Source of the DNA: Chryseobacterium geocarposphaerae
GTDB lineage: Bacteria > Bacteroidota > Bacteroidia > Flavobacteriales > Weeksellaceae
Length of the DNA stretch: 64,000 nt
Direction of reading: 5' to 3'
Assembly (NCBI RefSeq): GCF_002797535.1
Contig: NZ_PGFD01000001.1
Coordinates: 2,232,001-2,296,000, forward strand
The notes beneath the pieces were generated by a model. The model was not told the DNA's origin. It ran no database searches and saw only the letters and a program-made list of their open reading frames with translations. Numbering within the stretch: position 1 is the stretch's first letter; each line of letters opens with the position of its first letter. Shown here piece by piece: positions 7,673 to 16,417 of this stretch. Both the position numbers and the translations under genes were made by a program.

Positions 7673-9315
7673 TTTTTCAAAAAATCAATAACGTCTTTGT
7701 TCAGATCTTCTGCAATTTCAAAAGGAAGATAATGCGTTGCTTTAGGATAAATTTTAAGCTTAGCTTTCGGAATTTCTTTGGCGATCATTTCCGTATGCTC
7801 TTTTTTTATCACATCATTTTCTCCGGCAAGAACCAAGGTCGGATTTTGAATCTGATGTAATGACTTTTTATTGATATGAGGCTCATTCAGCATTAAGTTC
7901 AATAATCTTTTTTCAGTTTCATGTTCCGGCTGATTGGCAAGCTGCATCATATGAACTTTACTTTTAAAGTTTTTGATCAGATCTTCATCTACACCCTCCG
8001 GAAATGCATTGGCTCCGATAATGATTAATTTATTGAGATGTTGAGGATATTTTAAAGCAAATTCAAGTCCTGTATTTCCTCCATCACTCCATCCTAAAAT
8101 ATTAGTTTTTGAAATGTTTAAATGATGCATTAAATTTTTCAGGTCATCCGCAAAAATTTTGTAATTCAAATCCCCTTTAGTAAAGTCCTTGCTTTTTCCC
8201 TGAGCTCTTGTATCAACAGCAATGACTTTAAATTCTTTTGAAAGTCCGGGAATCTGTTTGTAAAATTCTTTGATACTTCCTCCGTTTCCATGAAGTAAAA
8301 CAAGCGGCTCACCTTCCCCATAGATTTCATAATAGAGTTCTGCACTATTCAATTTCAGAGTGTTTCCTACAGCATCATTTTTACCGTAAACAGAATTTTC
8401 AGACTCCATATTATATTGACTAAGATCCGGAGCCAGGATTGAAGCTTTATCATTATTATCCTTCACTTCGTCTTTACTATTCTTACCGTTTTTATCTACT
8501 TTTACATCAATATTAATTGCCGGTGCCGCAATAGTCATTTTCTGCCAGTCGCCATAAAATTCTCTGATATATCCCGTTCTGAACAAGGCAGCGCTAATCG
8601 TTATTCTTCCCTGAAATCTTTTCAAAAACTGTATCCCGACGAAAAATTTTCCCTGAACCCAGATATTCCGGTCATTGACATCTAAAGTAAAGGTACCGTC
8701 TTTTATCATATCTTTCGTGAGTTCAACCGTAATTTCTTCATCTAAAATATTTTTATCCGGAAAACCGTTTTTCTCTGAATAAATACTGTAACGCATCAGA
8801 ACAGGCTGATCCGAAGTATAGCTTGAGATATTCAGATTAATGTTCTTAATTTTTGATTTTTTACTGGTATTAAATTCTAAAGCTGTCTCACCCAAAAAGT
8901 TCTCATTATTTATATCCGGATTCACATTGTACATCACGCTTTTTGTCTTCGTATTCACTCCCCAGTTTTTATCCACCAGTTTTTTAGGCTTAATACTTAC
9001 TTCATCAATATTTTTAACTTTCTCTTTTAAAAATATCTTTTGTCCGTCAAGATTTTTAAAATCTTGAACAGGTTGAGAATATTTTTCATATCCGGGAACT
9101 TCAATCAAGATGGGCTTGTTAGAATTTATCTTGGAAAGATCGATGGAAAAACGGCCGCTTTCATCCGAAATCACTCCGGCTTTTTCTTTTTCTACTCCTA
9201 CTTTTACATAAGGAATGGGTTTATTCTCCTCCTTAGAAAATACAGTTGCCGAAACAATCTGTGCATGGAAAGAAACAGCAATAAGAGAAAGAAATAGAAT
9301 GGTAAGTTTTTTCAT
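7669..9315 (-). CDS. Secreted carboxypeptidase-regulatory-like domain / alpha/beta hydrolase fusion
   Basis: The protein has 548 residues from the ATG at 9315; the longer frame opens with TTG at 9333. The signal peptide is MKKLTILFLSLIAVSFHAQ. A carboxypeptidase-regulatory-like beta-sandwich follows at about 20-105 (IVSATVFSKEENKPIPYVKV, then SDESGRFSIDL), then a beta-rich segment at about 125-270 of unknown fold. A classical alpha/beta hydrolase domain spans about 325-548, with the oxyanion motif LLHGNGGS, nucleophile elbow GWSDGG (serine near 408), acid GENDV (near 498) and histidine in KATHYLPFE (near 528). The combination suggests an exported esterase or peptidase held at the cell surface. 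The substrate is unknown. Confidence 0.82.
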   Translation of the reverse strand: MKKLTILFLSLIAVSFHAQIVSATVFSKEENKPIPYVKVGVEKEKAGVISDESGRFSIDLSKINSNKPILIEVPGYEKYSQPVQDFKNLDGQKIFLKEKVKNIDEVSIKPKKLVDKNWGVNTKTKSVMYNVNPDINNENFLGETALEFNTSKKSKIKNINLNISSYTSDQPVLMRYSIYSEKNGFPDKNILDEEITVELTKDMIKDGTFTLDVNDRNIWVQGKFFVGIQFLKRFQGRITISAALFRTGYIREFYGDWQKMTIAAPAINIDVKVDKNGKNSKDEVKDNNDKASILAPDLSQYNMESENSVYGKNDAVGNTLKLNSAELYYEIYGEGEPLVLLHGNGGSIKEFYKQIPGLSKEFKVIAVDTRAQGKSKDFTKGDLNYKIFADDLKNLMHHLNISKTNILGWSDGGNTGLEFALKYPQHLNKLIIIGANAFPEGVDEDLIKNFKSKVHMMQLANQPEHETEKRLLNLMLNEPHINKKSLHQIQNPTLVLAGENDVIKKEHTEMIAKEIPKAKLKIYPKATHYLPFEIAEDLNKDVIDFLKN

Positions 9316-9531
9316 GGTAAAAATTTGAAACAAAATTCTTTATTTATTCTTTCAAAAGCTCATAACACGGTATTAAATTTGACAATAGAACTGTTAAATT
9401 TATTGTAAAACCTTAGCTACAGGTGAAATTAATTATTAAAAACATTTAAAAACCTTTCTATAGCAAAATATATTTTCTCTCTTGTAAAGCCTTATATTTT
9501 CGTATTTTCGCGCTACAAAATTTTTATAGAA

Positions 9532-11427
9532 ATGAATTACGTTGCTGCTGAAAACCTTACCAAATCTTACGGAATAAAAGTTTTATTTGAAAATATCTCT
9601 TTTAATATCAATGAGGGTGATAAGATTGCCATTGTTGCCAAGAACGGAAGCGGAAAATCTACCCTTCTGAAAATTCTTATGGGAAAGGAAATCGCAGACA
9701 GTGGAAATGTAATCATTAATAAAGATATTCAGGTTGTTTTATTTGATCAGGAAATAGATTTTGATCCGAATCTTACCGTAGATGAATTTATGATGACGTT
9801 AGATTCGGCTCCGATTGCCGCTCTTAAAAATTATCATAAATCGCTTCATTCCACCGACAGTGATTTCATCGAAAAAGCTCTGGCCGAAATGGAAGTTCAT
9901 AAAGCATGGGATCTTGAAAATGAAATGAAACAGATTCTTTCCCAGCTTAAAATTACCAATCTTGAAGCAAAGATGGGAACACTTTCAGGTGGTCAGATCA
10001 AACGTGTGGCACTGGCGAAGCTGTTAACTGAAACCAGAGCCGAACACCGCCATACTTTATTGATCATGGATGAGCCTACCAATCACCTGGATGTGGAAAT
10101 GGTAGAATGGCTTGAAAATTATTTAAATAAAGCAAAAATAACTTTACTGCTGGTTACTCACGACAGATATTTCCTGGATAGTGTTTGCGATATTATCTGG
10201 GAAATGGAAGACAAAAATCTTTACTTTCACAACGGTTCCTATGCAACGTATCTTGAGAATAAGATGATTCGTGAGGACAACATGAATGCAACCATCGACA
10301 AAGCCAACAATCTTTACAGAAAAGAGCTTGAATGGATGCGAAGACAACCCAAAGCAAGAACTACAAAATCCAAATCGAGAATTGATGCTTTTTACGAAAC
10401 TGAAAAAGTTGCCAAGACAGACACAAGAAAACAAGGCCTTGAACTGGACTTTGAGATGAAACGTTTGGGAAATAAAATTCTTGAATTAAAAAACATCGAT
10501 AAAAGCTTCGGAGATAAAGTGTTGTTTAAAGATTTCAGCTATCAGTTCCAAAGAGGAGAAAAAATAGGAATTGTCGGAAAAAACGGTGCGGGAAAATCTA
10601 CCCTTCTCAACATTATTCAGGGATTTGAAAAAGCCGATAAAGGAGAAATAGAAACCGGAGAAACAATCTCTTTCGGATACTTTTCACAAAAAGGCTTAAC
10701 CTATAAAGAAGATGAGAGAGTTATAGATTTCATTAAAGAAATTGCCGAATTTTATCCTTTGGCAAATGGAAAAAGCCTTTCTGCCTCTCAGTTTTTAAGA
10801 TTATTCTTATTTGATGATCAAACCCAGTACTCTCCCATTTCAAAACTTTCCGGCGGAGAGAAAAGAAGGCTGCATCTGATGTACATTCTGTATCAGAATC
10901 CTAATTTCTTGATTTTCGATGAGCCTACCAATGATCTTGACCTTCCTACATTGACGGTTCTGGAAAATTTCCTGCAAATGTTCCAAGGATCATTGATTAT
11001 CGTATCCCACGACAGATATTTTATGGACAGGATTGTAGATCATGTTCTTGCTTTTGAAGGAAACGGAAAAATAAAAGATTTTGTAGGTAATTTTTCTGAA
11101 TACCGCGAAGCAAAAAGCCGCGAAGAATCTTTAGAAAAAAATACGGTTCAGAAACAGGAACCTGCAAAAGAAAACGTAACTGCTCCAGTTCAGACTTCTA
11201 CGAAAAAGAAAAAACTTTCTTTTAAAGAGCAAAGAGAACTTGAACTCATTGAAAAAGAAATGCCCGAACTGGAAGAACAGAGGGCAAAAATTTTAGATCA
11301 ACTTAATAACGAAGCTGATTATGAAAAAATTTCCAAACTTTCTGCAGAATTGGAAACGATTTCCGAAAAGTTGGAAAACCACGAAATGAGATGGCTGGAA
11401 CTCCAGGAAATTCTGGGAGAAGCATAA
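9532..11427 (+). CDS. ABC-F family ATP-binding cassette protein (Uup/EttA-like)
   Basis: The protein has 631 residues with two ABC ATPase domains and no membrane segment, the ABC-F layout of ribosome-associated translation factors. The first Walker A is AKNGSGKST (about 36-44) and its signature is LSGGQIKR (about 152). The second Walker A is GKNGAGKST (near 350) and its signature is LSGGEKRR (near 440). Both Walker B motifs read DEPTN. The P-site tRNA interaction linker lies between the domains (about 215-310, rich in R and K: MRRQPKARTTKSKSR). A charged C-terminal coiled coil (about 560-631) resembles Uup. The exact subfamily cannot be fixed by eye, and a resistance-type ABC-F is less likely. 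It is monocistronic with a strong terminator. Confidence 0.88.
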   Translation: MNYVAAENLTKSYGIKVLFENISFNINEGDKIAIVAKNGSGKSTLLKILMGKEIADSGNVIINKDIQVVLFDQEIDFDPNLTVDEFMMTLDSAPIAALKNYHKSLHSTDSDFIEKALAEMEVHKAWDLENEMKQILSQLKITNLEAKMGTLSGGQIKRVALAKLLTETRAEHRHTLLIMDEPTNHLDVEMVEWLENYLNKAKITLLLVTHDRYFLDSVCDIIWEMEDKNLYFHNGSYATYLENKMIREDNMNATIDKANNLYRKELEWMRRQPKARTTKSKSRIDAFYETEKVAKTDTRKQGLELDFEMKRLGNKILELKNIDKSFGDKVLFKDFSYQFQRGEKIGIVGKNGAGKSTLLNIIQGFEKADKGEIETGETISFGYFSQKGLTYKEDERVIDFIKEIAEFYPLANGKSLSASQFLRLFLFDDQTQYSPISKLSGGEKRRLHLMYILYQNPNFLIFDEPTNDLDLPTLTVLENFLQMFQGSLIIVSHDRYFMDRIVDHVLAFEGNGKIKDFVGNFSEYREAKSREESLEKNTVQKQEPAKENVTAPVQTSTKKKKLSFKEQRELELIEKEMPELEEQRAKILDQLNNEADYEKISKLSAELETISEKLENHEMRWLELQEILGEA

Positions 11428-11434
11428 AAATAAA

Positions 11435-11462
11435 AAAGGTTCATGAAATTCCATGAACCTTT
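11435..11462. terminator. Bidirectional hairpin terminator
   Basis: The arms aaaggttcatg and catgaaccttt are perfect, with the six-base loop aaattc. It lies between the convergent ABC-F and oxidoreductase genes. The A-run and T-run serve both strands. Confidence 0.85.
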
Positions 11463-11467
11463 AACTT

Positions 11468-12526
11468 TTAATCCAGATGAATAACTTTACCTTCTTTAGA
11501 GCTTTTCTCTGCCGCCTCAATAATTTTCATATTCTGGATAATCTCATATCCTGGTGACGGTAAAGCATATCCAAAAACAATATACTCATAAACCTGCTGA
11601 TAATAATTCATATAATTACCGGCTTCACTGGAAGTCAGGATTCTTTCAGTTTCTGAACTCTCGTTGATGTAATTTAAAATCCCATCAGTCTCTTTTAGTG
11701 GTTTAGTCCATTCTTTCCCATATACAGGAATGAATCCTGCCACCAGTTCATTTTCCTGATCGTCACTTCTTTCCTGCAAAAAACTTCCTTTATCTCCATG
11801 AAGAATATAAGCATAATGGGCTTCTTTGCTAAAAACCGAAGACTTTAATCTTACTCTAAGGTTATTGGGATAATATAGAAGGACTTCAAAGTAATCATTG
11901 GCAAATTCATTTCCTTTCATAGAAAAGATATCCGCAAATAGTTTCTCAGGATAGCCAAAAAACTGTGTTGCCTGGTCAATAAGATGCGATCCTAAATCAT
12001 GTAAAGAACCAGAACCCATTTGTTCAGGGTTTTCCTTATGTTGCTTTCCGCTTGCTTCTGTTCTGAATCTGTCAAAACGTATTTCTACTTCTTTCAGATT
12101 TCCCAATCTATTTTCCTGAATGATCTTCTGTACCTGTAAATAGTCTCTGTCAAACCTTCTGTTCTGATACACACTAATGAACAATCCTTTTTCATCTGCC
12201 AGTTTCACCAATTCTTCGGCTTCAGCCAACGTTACGGTAAAAGGTTTTTCTACAATTACATTTTTACCCGCATTCAAGGCCATTTTTACGTATTCGAAAT
12301 GAGTTTGAACCGGTGTATTGACTACAACCAATTCGATATCTGCATTAGCCAACATTTCTTCAACAGATCGATAAATAACAGCATCAGGATATTTTTCTTT
12401 GGAATCTTCTTTACTTCTCTCTACTACTCCCGACATAAAAAAGCCGGGATGTTCTTTTAAAAACGGAGCATGAAAAACTTTCCCACTCATTCCAAAGGCG
12501 CAAAGCCCTACTTTTACCAATTGCAT
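11468..12526 (-). CDS. Gfo/Idh/MocA family NAD(P)-dependent oxidoreductase
   Basis: The protein has 352 residues from the ATG at 12526; the longer frame opens with TTG. An N-terminal Rossmann fold begins VKVGLCAFGMSGKVFHAPFL and includes VVNTPVQTHFEYVKMAL and the family motif VIVEKPFTVT near 90-100. The C-terminal alpha/beta substrate domain includes GSGSLHDLGSHLIDQATQFF, holding the conserved aspartate and histidine. The family oxidises or reduces sugars, inositols and related compounds. The E. coli YdgJ-like subgroup is closest in layout. There is no signal peptide, so it is cytoplasmic. The substrate is not predictable. Confidence 0.88.
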   Translation of the reverse strand: MQLVKVGLCAFGMSGKVFHAPFLKEHPGFFMSGVVERSKEDSKEKYPDAVIYRSVEEMLANADIELVVVNTPVQTHFEYVKMALNAGKNVIVEKPFTVTLAEAEELVKLADEKGLFISVYQNRRFDRDYLQVQKIIQENRLGNLKEVEIRFDRFRTEASGKQHKENPEQMGSGSLHDLGSHLIDQATQFFGYPEKLFADIFSMKGNEFANDYFEVLLYYPNNLRVRLKSSVFSKEAHYAYILHGDKGSFLQERSDDQENELVAGFIPVYGKEWTKPLKETDGILNYINESSETERILTSSEAGNYMNYYQQVYEYIVFGYALPSPGYEIIQNMKIIEAAEKSSKEGKVIHLD

Positions 12527-12541
12527 ACCATTATTTTTTAA

Positions 12542-12549
12542 CAAAGATA
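12542..12549 (-). promoter_or_regulatory. -7 box (TATCTTTG) of the Gfo/Idh/MocA gene
   Basis: The minus strand matches TAnnTTTG exactly, 15 bases before the ATG. The -33 element is unclear. Confidence 0.4.
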
Positions 12550-12620
12550 TTTATAAAAACATTTTAGAGATATTGATTGTTGCAAAATTTTAACATTTAT
12601 TATGATAAAAATCAGTAATA

Positions 12621-12643
12621 TTATTTTTAATAAATCTAAATAA
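12621..12643 (+). promoter_or_regulatory. Upstream Fur-like operator of the siderophore receptor gene
   Basis: This 23-base site has left arm TTATTTt and right arm TAAATAA separated by nine bases, so one arm position deviates. It has the same architecture as the site at 12671-12693 and lies upstream of the -7 box. A ferric uptake repressor is the natural candidate for a siderophore receptor, but the protein is inferred. Confidence 0.45.
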
Positions 12644-12658
12644 AGACAAAAAAATATT

Positions 12659-12666
12659 TAGCTTTG
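12659..12666 (+). promoter_or_regulatory. -7 box (TAGCTTTG) of the siderophore receptor gene
   Basis: The box matches TAnnTTTG exactly and is followed by CACC. It lies 35 bases before the ATG and sits between two operator-like palindromes. Confidence 0.6.
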
Positions 12667-12670
12667 CACC

Positions 12671-12693
12671 TTATTTAAAACTACTCTAAATAA
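12671..12693 (+). promoter_or_regulatory. Downstream Fur-like operator of the siderophore receptor gene
   Basis: The perfect inverted arms TTATTTA and TAAATAA are separated by nine bases. The site covers the expected transcription start and leader, and begins exactly 50 bases after the start of the upstream site. Confidence 0.5.
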
Positions 12694-12701
12694 AAATAAG
12701 A

Positions 12702-14978
12702 ATGAAAAAGCAACTGGTAACTTTAGGACTATTGTTTACAGCGATATCTTTAGGTGCACAAATGAAAAACACCGAAGCTGACACAATCAGAATTCAGACT
12801 ATTGAAGACGTGAATCTTCATAAAACTGGAAATCCCAATAAGGCAAAATCATCATCAATAAAGTCCAATCTGACCGTGATGGAAACGCCTCAACCAATTG
12901 CTATCGTTACCCACGAAATCATTGAACAGCAACAGGCTAAACAACTTAGCGATGTACTTCAAAATGTAAACGGAATGTATGTAACTTCTTCCAGAGGTAA
13001 TTCTCAGGATAGTTTTGGAGGGAGAGGTTTCATTTTAGGTAATGATAATATTTTTAAAAATGGAGCAAGGGTAAACAGTGGTGTTTTTCCGGAAGTAAGC
13101 AGCTTGGAAAGAGTTGAAGTACTAAAAGGAGCAAACGCAATGCTTTACGGAAATACAGCTGCAGGAGGTGTTATCAACATGATCACAAAAAAACCAAAAT
13201 TTAATTTTGGAGGAACCCTGGGAATGAATGCGGGTAGCTGGAATTCTTACAAACCAACTGTTGATATTTATGGACCTTTATCTAAAAATATCGCATTCAG
13301 AGTTAACGGAACTTACGAATATGCTGAAAGTTTTAGAGATGTTGTACAGTCTGAAAAATATTATTTCAATCCATCATTTTTATTTAATTTAAATGAAAAA
13401 TCACAATTAATTGTAGAAGCAGATTATCTTAAAAATAATTTTACTCCTGATTTTGGAATCGGATCGATTACGAATAAAGATTTAAGCTATTCAATGGTAG
13501 ATACCTTACCTAGAAGTACTTTCTTTGGAACTGATTGGCAATACCAGGATGTGCAACAGGCTTCAACAAACGTTACATTCAATCATCAGATTAATGATAA
13601 GTGGACATTAAATGCTTCTGCATCATATCAAAATTATACGAAAGACTACTTCTCTACAGAAAGAGTTCAGTGGGTATATGCAACACCAACTGCAACCCGC
13701 TTATCATGGACGACACCATTCAACAAAACTTATAATGAACAAAACTATGGTTCTGCACAGGTAAATCTAAATGGTGAATTCAATACCGGAAAAATAAATC
13801 ACAAAGTATTATTTGGAACGGATGCTGATTACAGCCAATCTGATTCATATGCTTATACTTTGAAAAATGCTCCAACAAATGTATTATACTTAGATGATCC
13901 AAGTTCTTGGGATAATGGAAGTTTAGAAATGCCAGAATCTACTTTAAATACCAATACAAGAACAAGAACAAGAAGAATTGGAGTATACGCTCAAGATTTC
14001 ATAAGCCTTACAAAAGAATTTAAAGTAATTGCAGGTTTAAGATGGTCATATGTAGAAAATATGCCAAGTTTGTTAACTCGTTTCACACTTAATGAAAAAA
14101 TTGAAGTAGCAAATTCAGCAACATCTGATAATGCAATTTCGCCAAAAATAGGGTTGGTTTATGCACCAAATGATAATCTTTCTGTATTTGCAACTTATAC
14201 AAATTCATTTGTTACAAATGCTGGATATACATCTAATGAACTTGAAAATCTAAATACAAGCGGAACACTAGCACAAGTAAGATCAAGAGTAGATAACTTA
14301 CCAAAACAAGCTATAAAGCCAACCACTGTTGATCAGTACGAAATTGGTGCAAAGAAAAACATTTGGAATAATGCATTGGCTATTAATCTGACACTATACC
14401 AAATCATGTATAATAATTATTATCAAAATTATTTCTATGTTGATAATTCCAATGCTATACAAACTCCGGATACCAATTTGAAAGAATTTGCTGGGAAAAT
14501 GAGAAGCCGCGGTGTTGAATTAGATATTACAGGTAATCCAAACGAAAACATCTCAATTATCGGAGGTTTCTCTTACAACAACTCAGTTTACATCGATACT
14601 CCGGAAAAAGGATATGTTGAAAAACAAAGATTAGTAAGAACTCCTGCTACAACAGCAAATGCATCAGTTTTCTATAAATTCACCAGTTATTTAAAAGGTT
14701 TAAAAGTTGGAGCTGGTGTTTACTACATCGGTAACAGAATTGCTGGCTGGAATGACTCTAAATCTACAAACATAAGTAGAAATGGAGTAAGCAGAAGTTT
14801 TGAACTAAAAGATTACACTACAGTTTCATTATCGGCTGGCTACGAGTGGAAGAAATTCTCAATTCAAGGAAAAGTTGGAAACCTGTTTGATACTGTAAAC
14901 TATAACGTTCACGAAAACTATTCTGTAAACCCTATTACACCAAGAAATTTCTATTTCACATTGACATATAAACTGTAA
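12702..14978 (+). CDS. TonB-dependent siderophore receptor
   Basis: This outer-membrane transporter takes up ferric siderophores using TonB energy. It has 758 residues. The signal peptide is MKKQLVTLGLLFTAISLGAQ. The plug domain spans about 50-165, with IAIVTHEIIEQQQAKQLSDV, GRGF, and SLERVEVLKGANAMLYGNTAAGG, then VINMITKKPK. The 22-strand barrel carries many NLSVFATYTNSF-like strands and ends RNFYFTLTYKL, with near-terminal aromatics. There is no CarboxypepD-type N-terminal extension, so it is a FhuA/FepA-class receptor and not SusC-like. Two Fur-like palindromes precede it, and a PepSY-type membrane gene follows 83 bases downstream, consistent with an iron-regulated operon. The ligand is unknown. 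Confidence 0.92.
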   Translation: MKKQLVTLGLLFTAISLGAQMKNTEADTIRIQTIEDVNLHKTGNPNKAKSSSIKSNLTVMETPQPIAIVTHEIIEQQQAKQLSDVLQNVNGMYVTSSRGNSQDSFGGRGFILGNDNIFKNGARVNSGVFPEVSSLERVEVLKGANAMLYGNTAAGGVINMITKKPKFNFGGTLGMNAGSWNSYKPTVDIYGPLSKNIAFRVNGTYEYAESFRDVVQSEKYYFNPSFLFNLNEKSQLIVEADYLKNNFTPDFGIGSITNKDLSYSMVDTLPRSTFFGTDWQYQDVQQASTNVTFNHQINDKWTLNASASYQNYTKDYFSTERVQWVYATPTATRLSWTTPFNKTYNEQNYGSAQVNLNGEFNTGKINHKVLFGTDADYSQSDSYAYTLKNAPTNVLYLDDPSSWDNGSLEMPESTLNTNTRTRTRRIGVYAQDFISLTKEFKVIAGLRWSYVENMPSLLTRFTLNEKIEVANSATSDNAISPKIGLVYAPNDNLSVFATYTNSFVTNAGYTSNELENLNTSGTLAQVRSRVDNLPKQAIKPTTVDQYEIGAKKNIWNNALAINLTLYQIMYNNYYQNYFYVDNSNAIQTPDTNLKEFAGKMRSRGVELDITGNPNENISIIGGFSYNNSVYIDTPEKGYVEKQRLVRTPATTANASVFYKFTSYLKGLKVGAGVYYIGNRIAGWNDSKSTNISRNGVSRSFELKDYTTVSLSAGYEWKKFSIQGKVGNLFDTVNYNVHENYSVNPITPRNFYFTLTYKL

Positions 14979-15061
14979 GATTAAATAATTTTTTCAGATA
15001 AAAGTGGAAGTTGCATTTTGCAGTTTCCACTTTGAACTTTATAAACAAAAATAATTAAGAT

Positions 15062-15577
15062 ATGGATAAGATTAAAGACACAAGAAGTTTCATGCGAGTT
15101 ACCCACCGTTATCTGGGGTTCTTTCTTGCCGGCATTATGGCAGTTTATGCAATAAGTGGAGTTTTATTGATTTACAGAGACACTGATTTTCTAAAAAAAG
15201 AGAAGAAAATTGATAAAATCATTGCCAAAAACCTTTCTGAAAAAGAGCTTGGGAAAGAACTGAAACTTAGAAACCTTGAAGTAGAGAAAACAGAAGGCAG
15301 CGTTTTAAAATTCAAACAGGGAACTTATGATGCAGCTACTGGTGAGGCAAAATATACTAAAAAGGAGCTTCCTTTTGTACTGGATAAAATGACAAAACTT
15401 CACAAGTCGCAGTCTAAAGATTCCCTTTCCCCACTAAATACCTTTTTTGGAATTTCTTTATTTTTCTTTGTTATTTCTAGCTTCTGGATGTTTAATCCCA
15501 AGACAAAAGCGTTTAAACGCGGAATGATGTTTACCATTGTGGGGCTTATCGTTTCCATTATTCTTGTTTTTATATAA
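15062..15577 (+). CDS. PepSY-like inner-membrane protein of the siderophore locus
   Basis: The protein has 171 residues and three predicted membrane helices, at about 15-38 (YLGFFLAGIMAVYAISGVLLIY), 122-142 (PLNTFFGISLFFFVISSFWMF) and 151-171. The periplasmic loop between the first two contains a PepSY-like stretch (LEVEKTEGSVLKFKQGTYDAATGEAKYTK). RVTHRYLGFFLA resembles the start of PiuB/PepSY proteins found beside siderophore receptors, some of which act as ferric-siderophore reductases. It is shorter than four-helix PepSY proteins, so a full reductase role is uncertain. It is probably co-transcribed with the receptor. Confidence 0.72.
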   Translation: MDKIKDTRSFMRVTHRYLGFFLAGIMAVYAISGVLLIYRDTDFLKKEKKIDKIIAKNLSEKELGKELKLRNLEVEKTEGSVLKFKQGTYDAATGEAKYTKKELPFVLDKMTKLHKSQSKDSLSPLNTFFGISLFFFVISSFWMFNPKTKAFKRGMMFTIVGLIVSIILVFI

Positions 15578-15736
15578 ATTATAAAATCAATAAAAAAAGG
15601 TTCAAAAAATTATGTCTAATTTTCACTTGAGTTTGAGTAAATATTAAAAAATCACCTTAAAATGAGTTACATGGCATATTTATTGTTTTTAACAAATTAT
15701 TAAGATAATAAACATTAATTATTAAAACGATAAAGT

Positions 15737-16327
15737 ATGAAAAAACTAATTTTAGCAGGAATTTTTGCGATCGGTGGACTCACTGCAACAGTGAATGCTC
15801 AAATACAAAAAGGGAACTGGCTGGTAGGAAGCAGCCTTCTTTCCAGCAACTTCGGGCTTAATACAGGAGGTGGTTACAACATCTCTATTCAGCCGAAAGG
15901 AGCTTATTTTATTGAAGATAATGTAGCAGTCGGTGGTTATGTAAATCTTGGAATAAGCAAGGTAACTAACGGAAGCCCAACAAGATTTGATTATGCAGTT
16001 GGAGGTTTAGGACGTTATTATTTATCACCTGGAGAAAAAGGTGTTGATAATCTTCTTAACCATGGAAGATGGTTCTTTGAAGGTAATGTGGGAATTGGAG
16101 GATCTTCCGTAGAAAACGGAAACTCAACTACAGGTCTTGATTTTGGAGTTGGGCCAGGGTATTCTTACTTTATTACACCTAACATCGGGTTAGAAGGTTT
16201 AGTAAAATATCAGGGACAGGCAGGATTCGGAAATGAAGGATTGAATTCCAATATTACTTTTAATGTAGGCTTCAGTATTTATATTCCGACATCAAAAGCA
16301 AAACAAGTAATCAGAGAAGCTAACTAA
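15737..16327 (+). CDS. Small outer-membrane beta-barrel protein
   Basis: The protein has 196 residues. The signal peptide is MKKLILAGIFAIGGLTATVNA. The mature part is glycine-rich with alternating strands (NWLVGSSLLSSNFGL, NVAVGGYVNLGISK, WFFEGNVGIGGSSVENG, TFNVGFSIYIPTSKA), typical of eight-strand OmpX/OmpW-like barrels in Bacteroidetes. No enzymatic motif is seen. It stands alone, with its own 160-base upstream region and a strong GC-rich terminator, suggesting an abundant product. Function unknown. Confidence 0.78.
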   Translation: MKKLILAGIFAIGGLTATVNAQIQKGNWLVGSSLLSSNFGLNTGGGYNISIQPKGAYFIEDNVAVGGYVNLGISKVTNGSPTRFDYAVGGLGRYYLSPGEKGVDNLLNHGRWFFEGNVGIGGSSVENGNSTTGLDFGVGPGYSYFITPNIGLEGLVKYQGQAGFGNEGLNSNITFNVGFSIYIPTSKAKQVIREAN

Positions 16328-16348
16328 TGTTTCTTTATTAAATATAGT

Positions 16349-16379
16349 AAAAGCGGCCCGGAAATTCCGGGCCGCTTTT
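16349..16379. terminator. GC-rich hairpin terminator
   Basis: The perfect 13-bp arms aaaagcggcccgg and ccgggccgctttt surround loop aaatt. It lies between the convergent OMP and peroxiredoxin genes. Confidence 0.9.
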
Positions 16380-16417
16380 CGTACAAATTAAAACTAAACT
16401 ATAAAAAATCAAATAAA

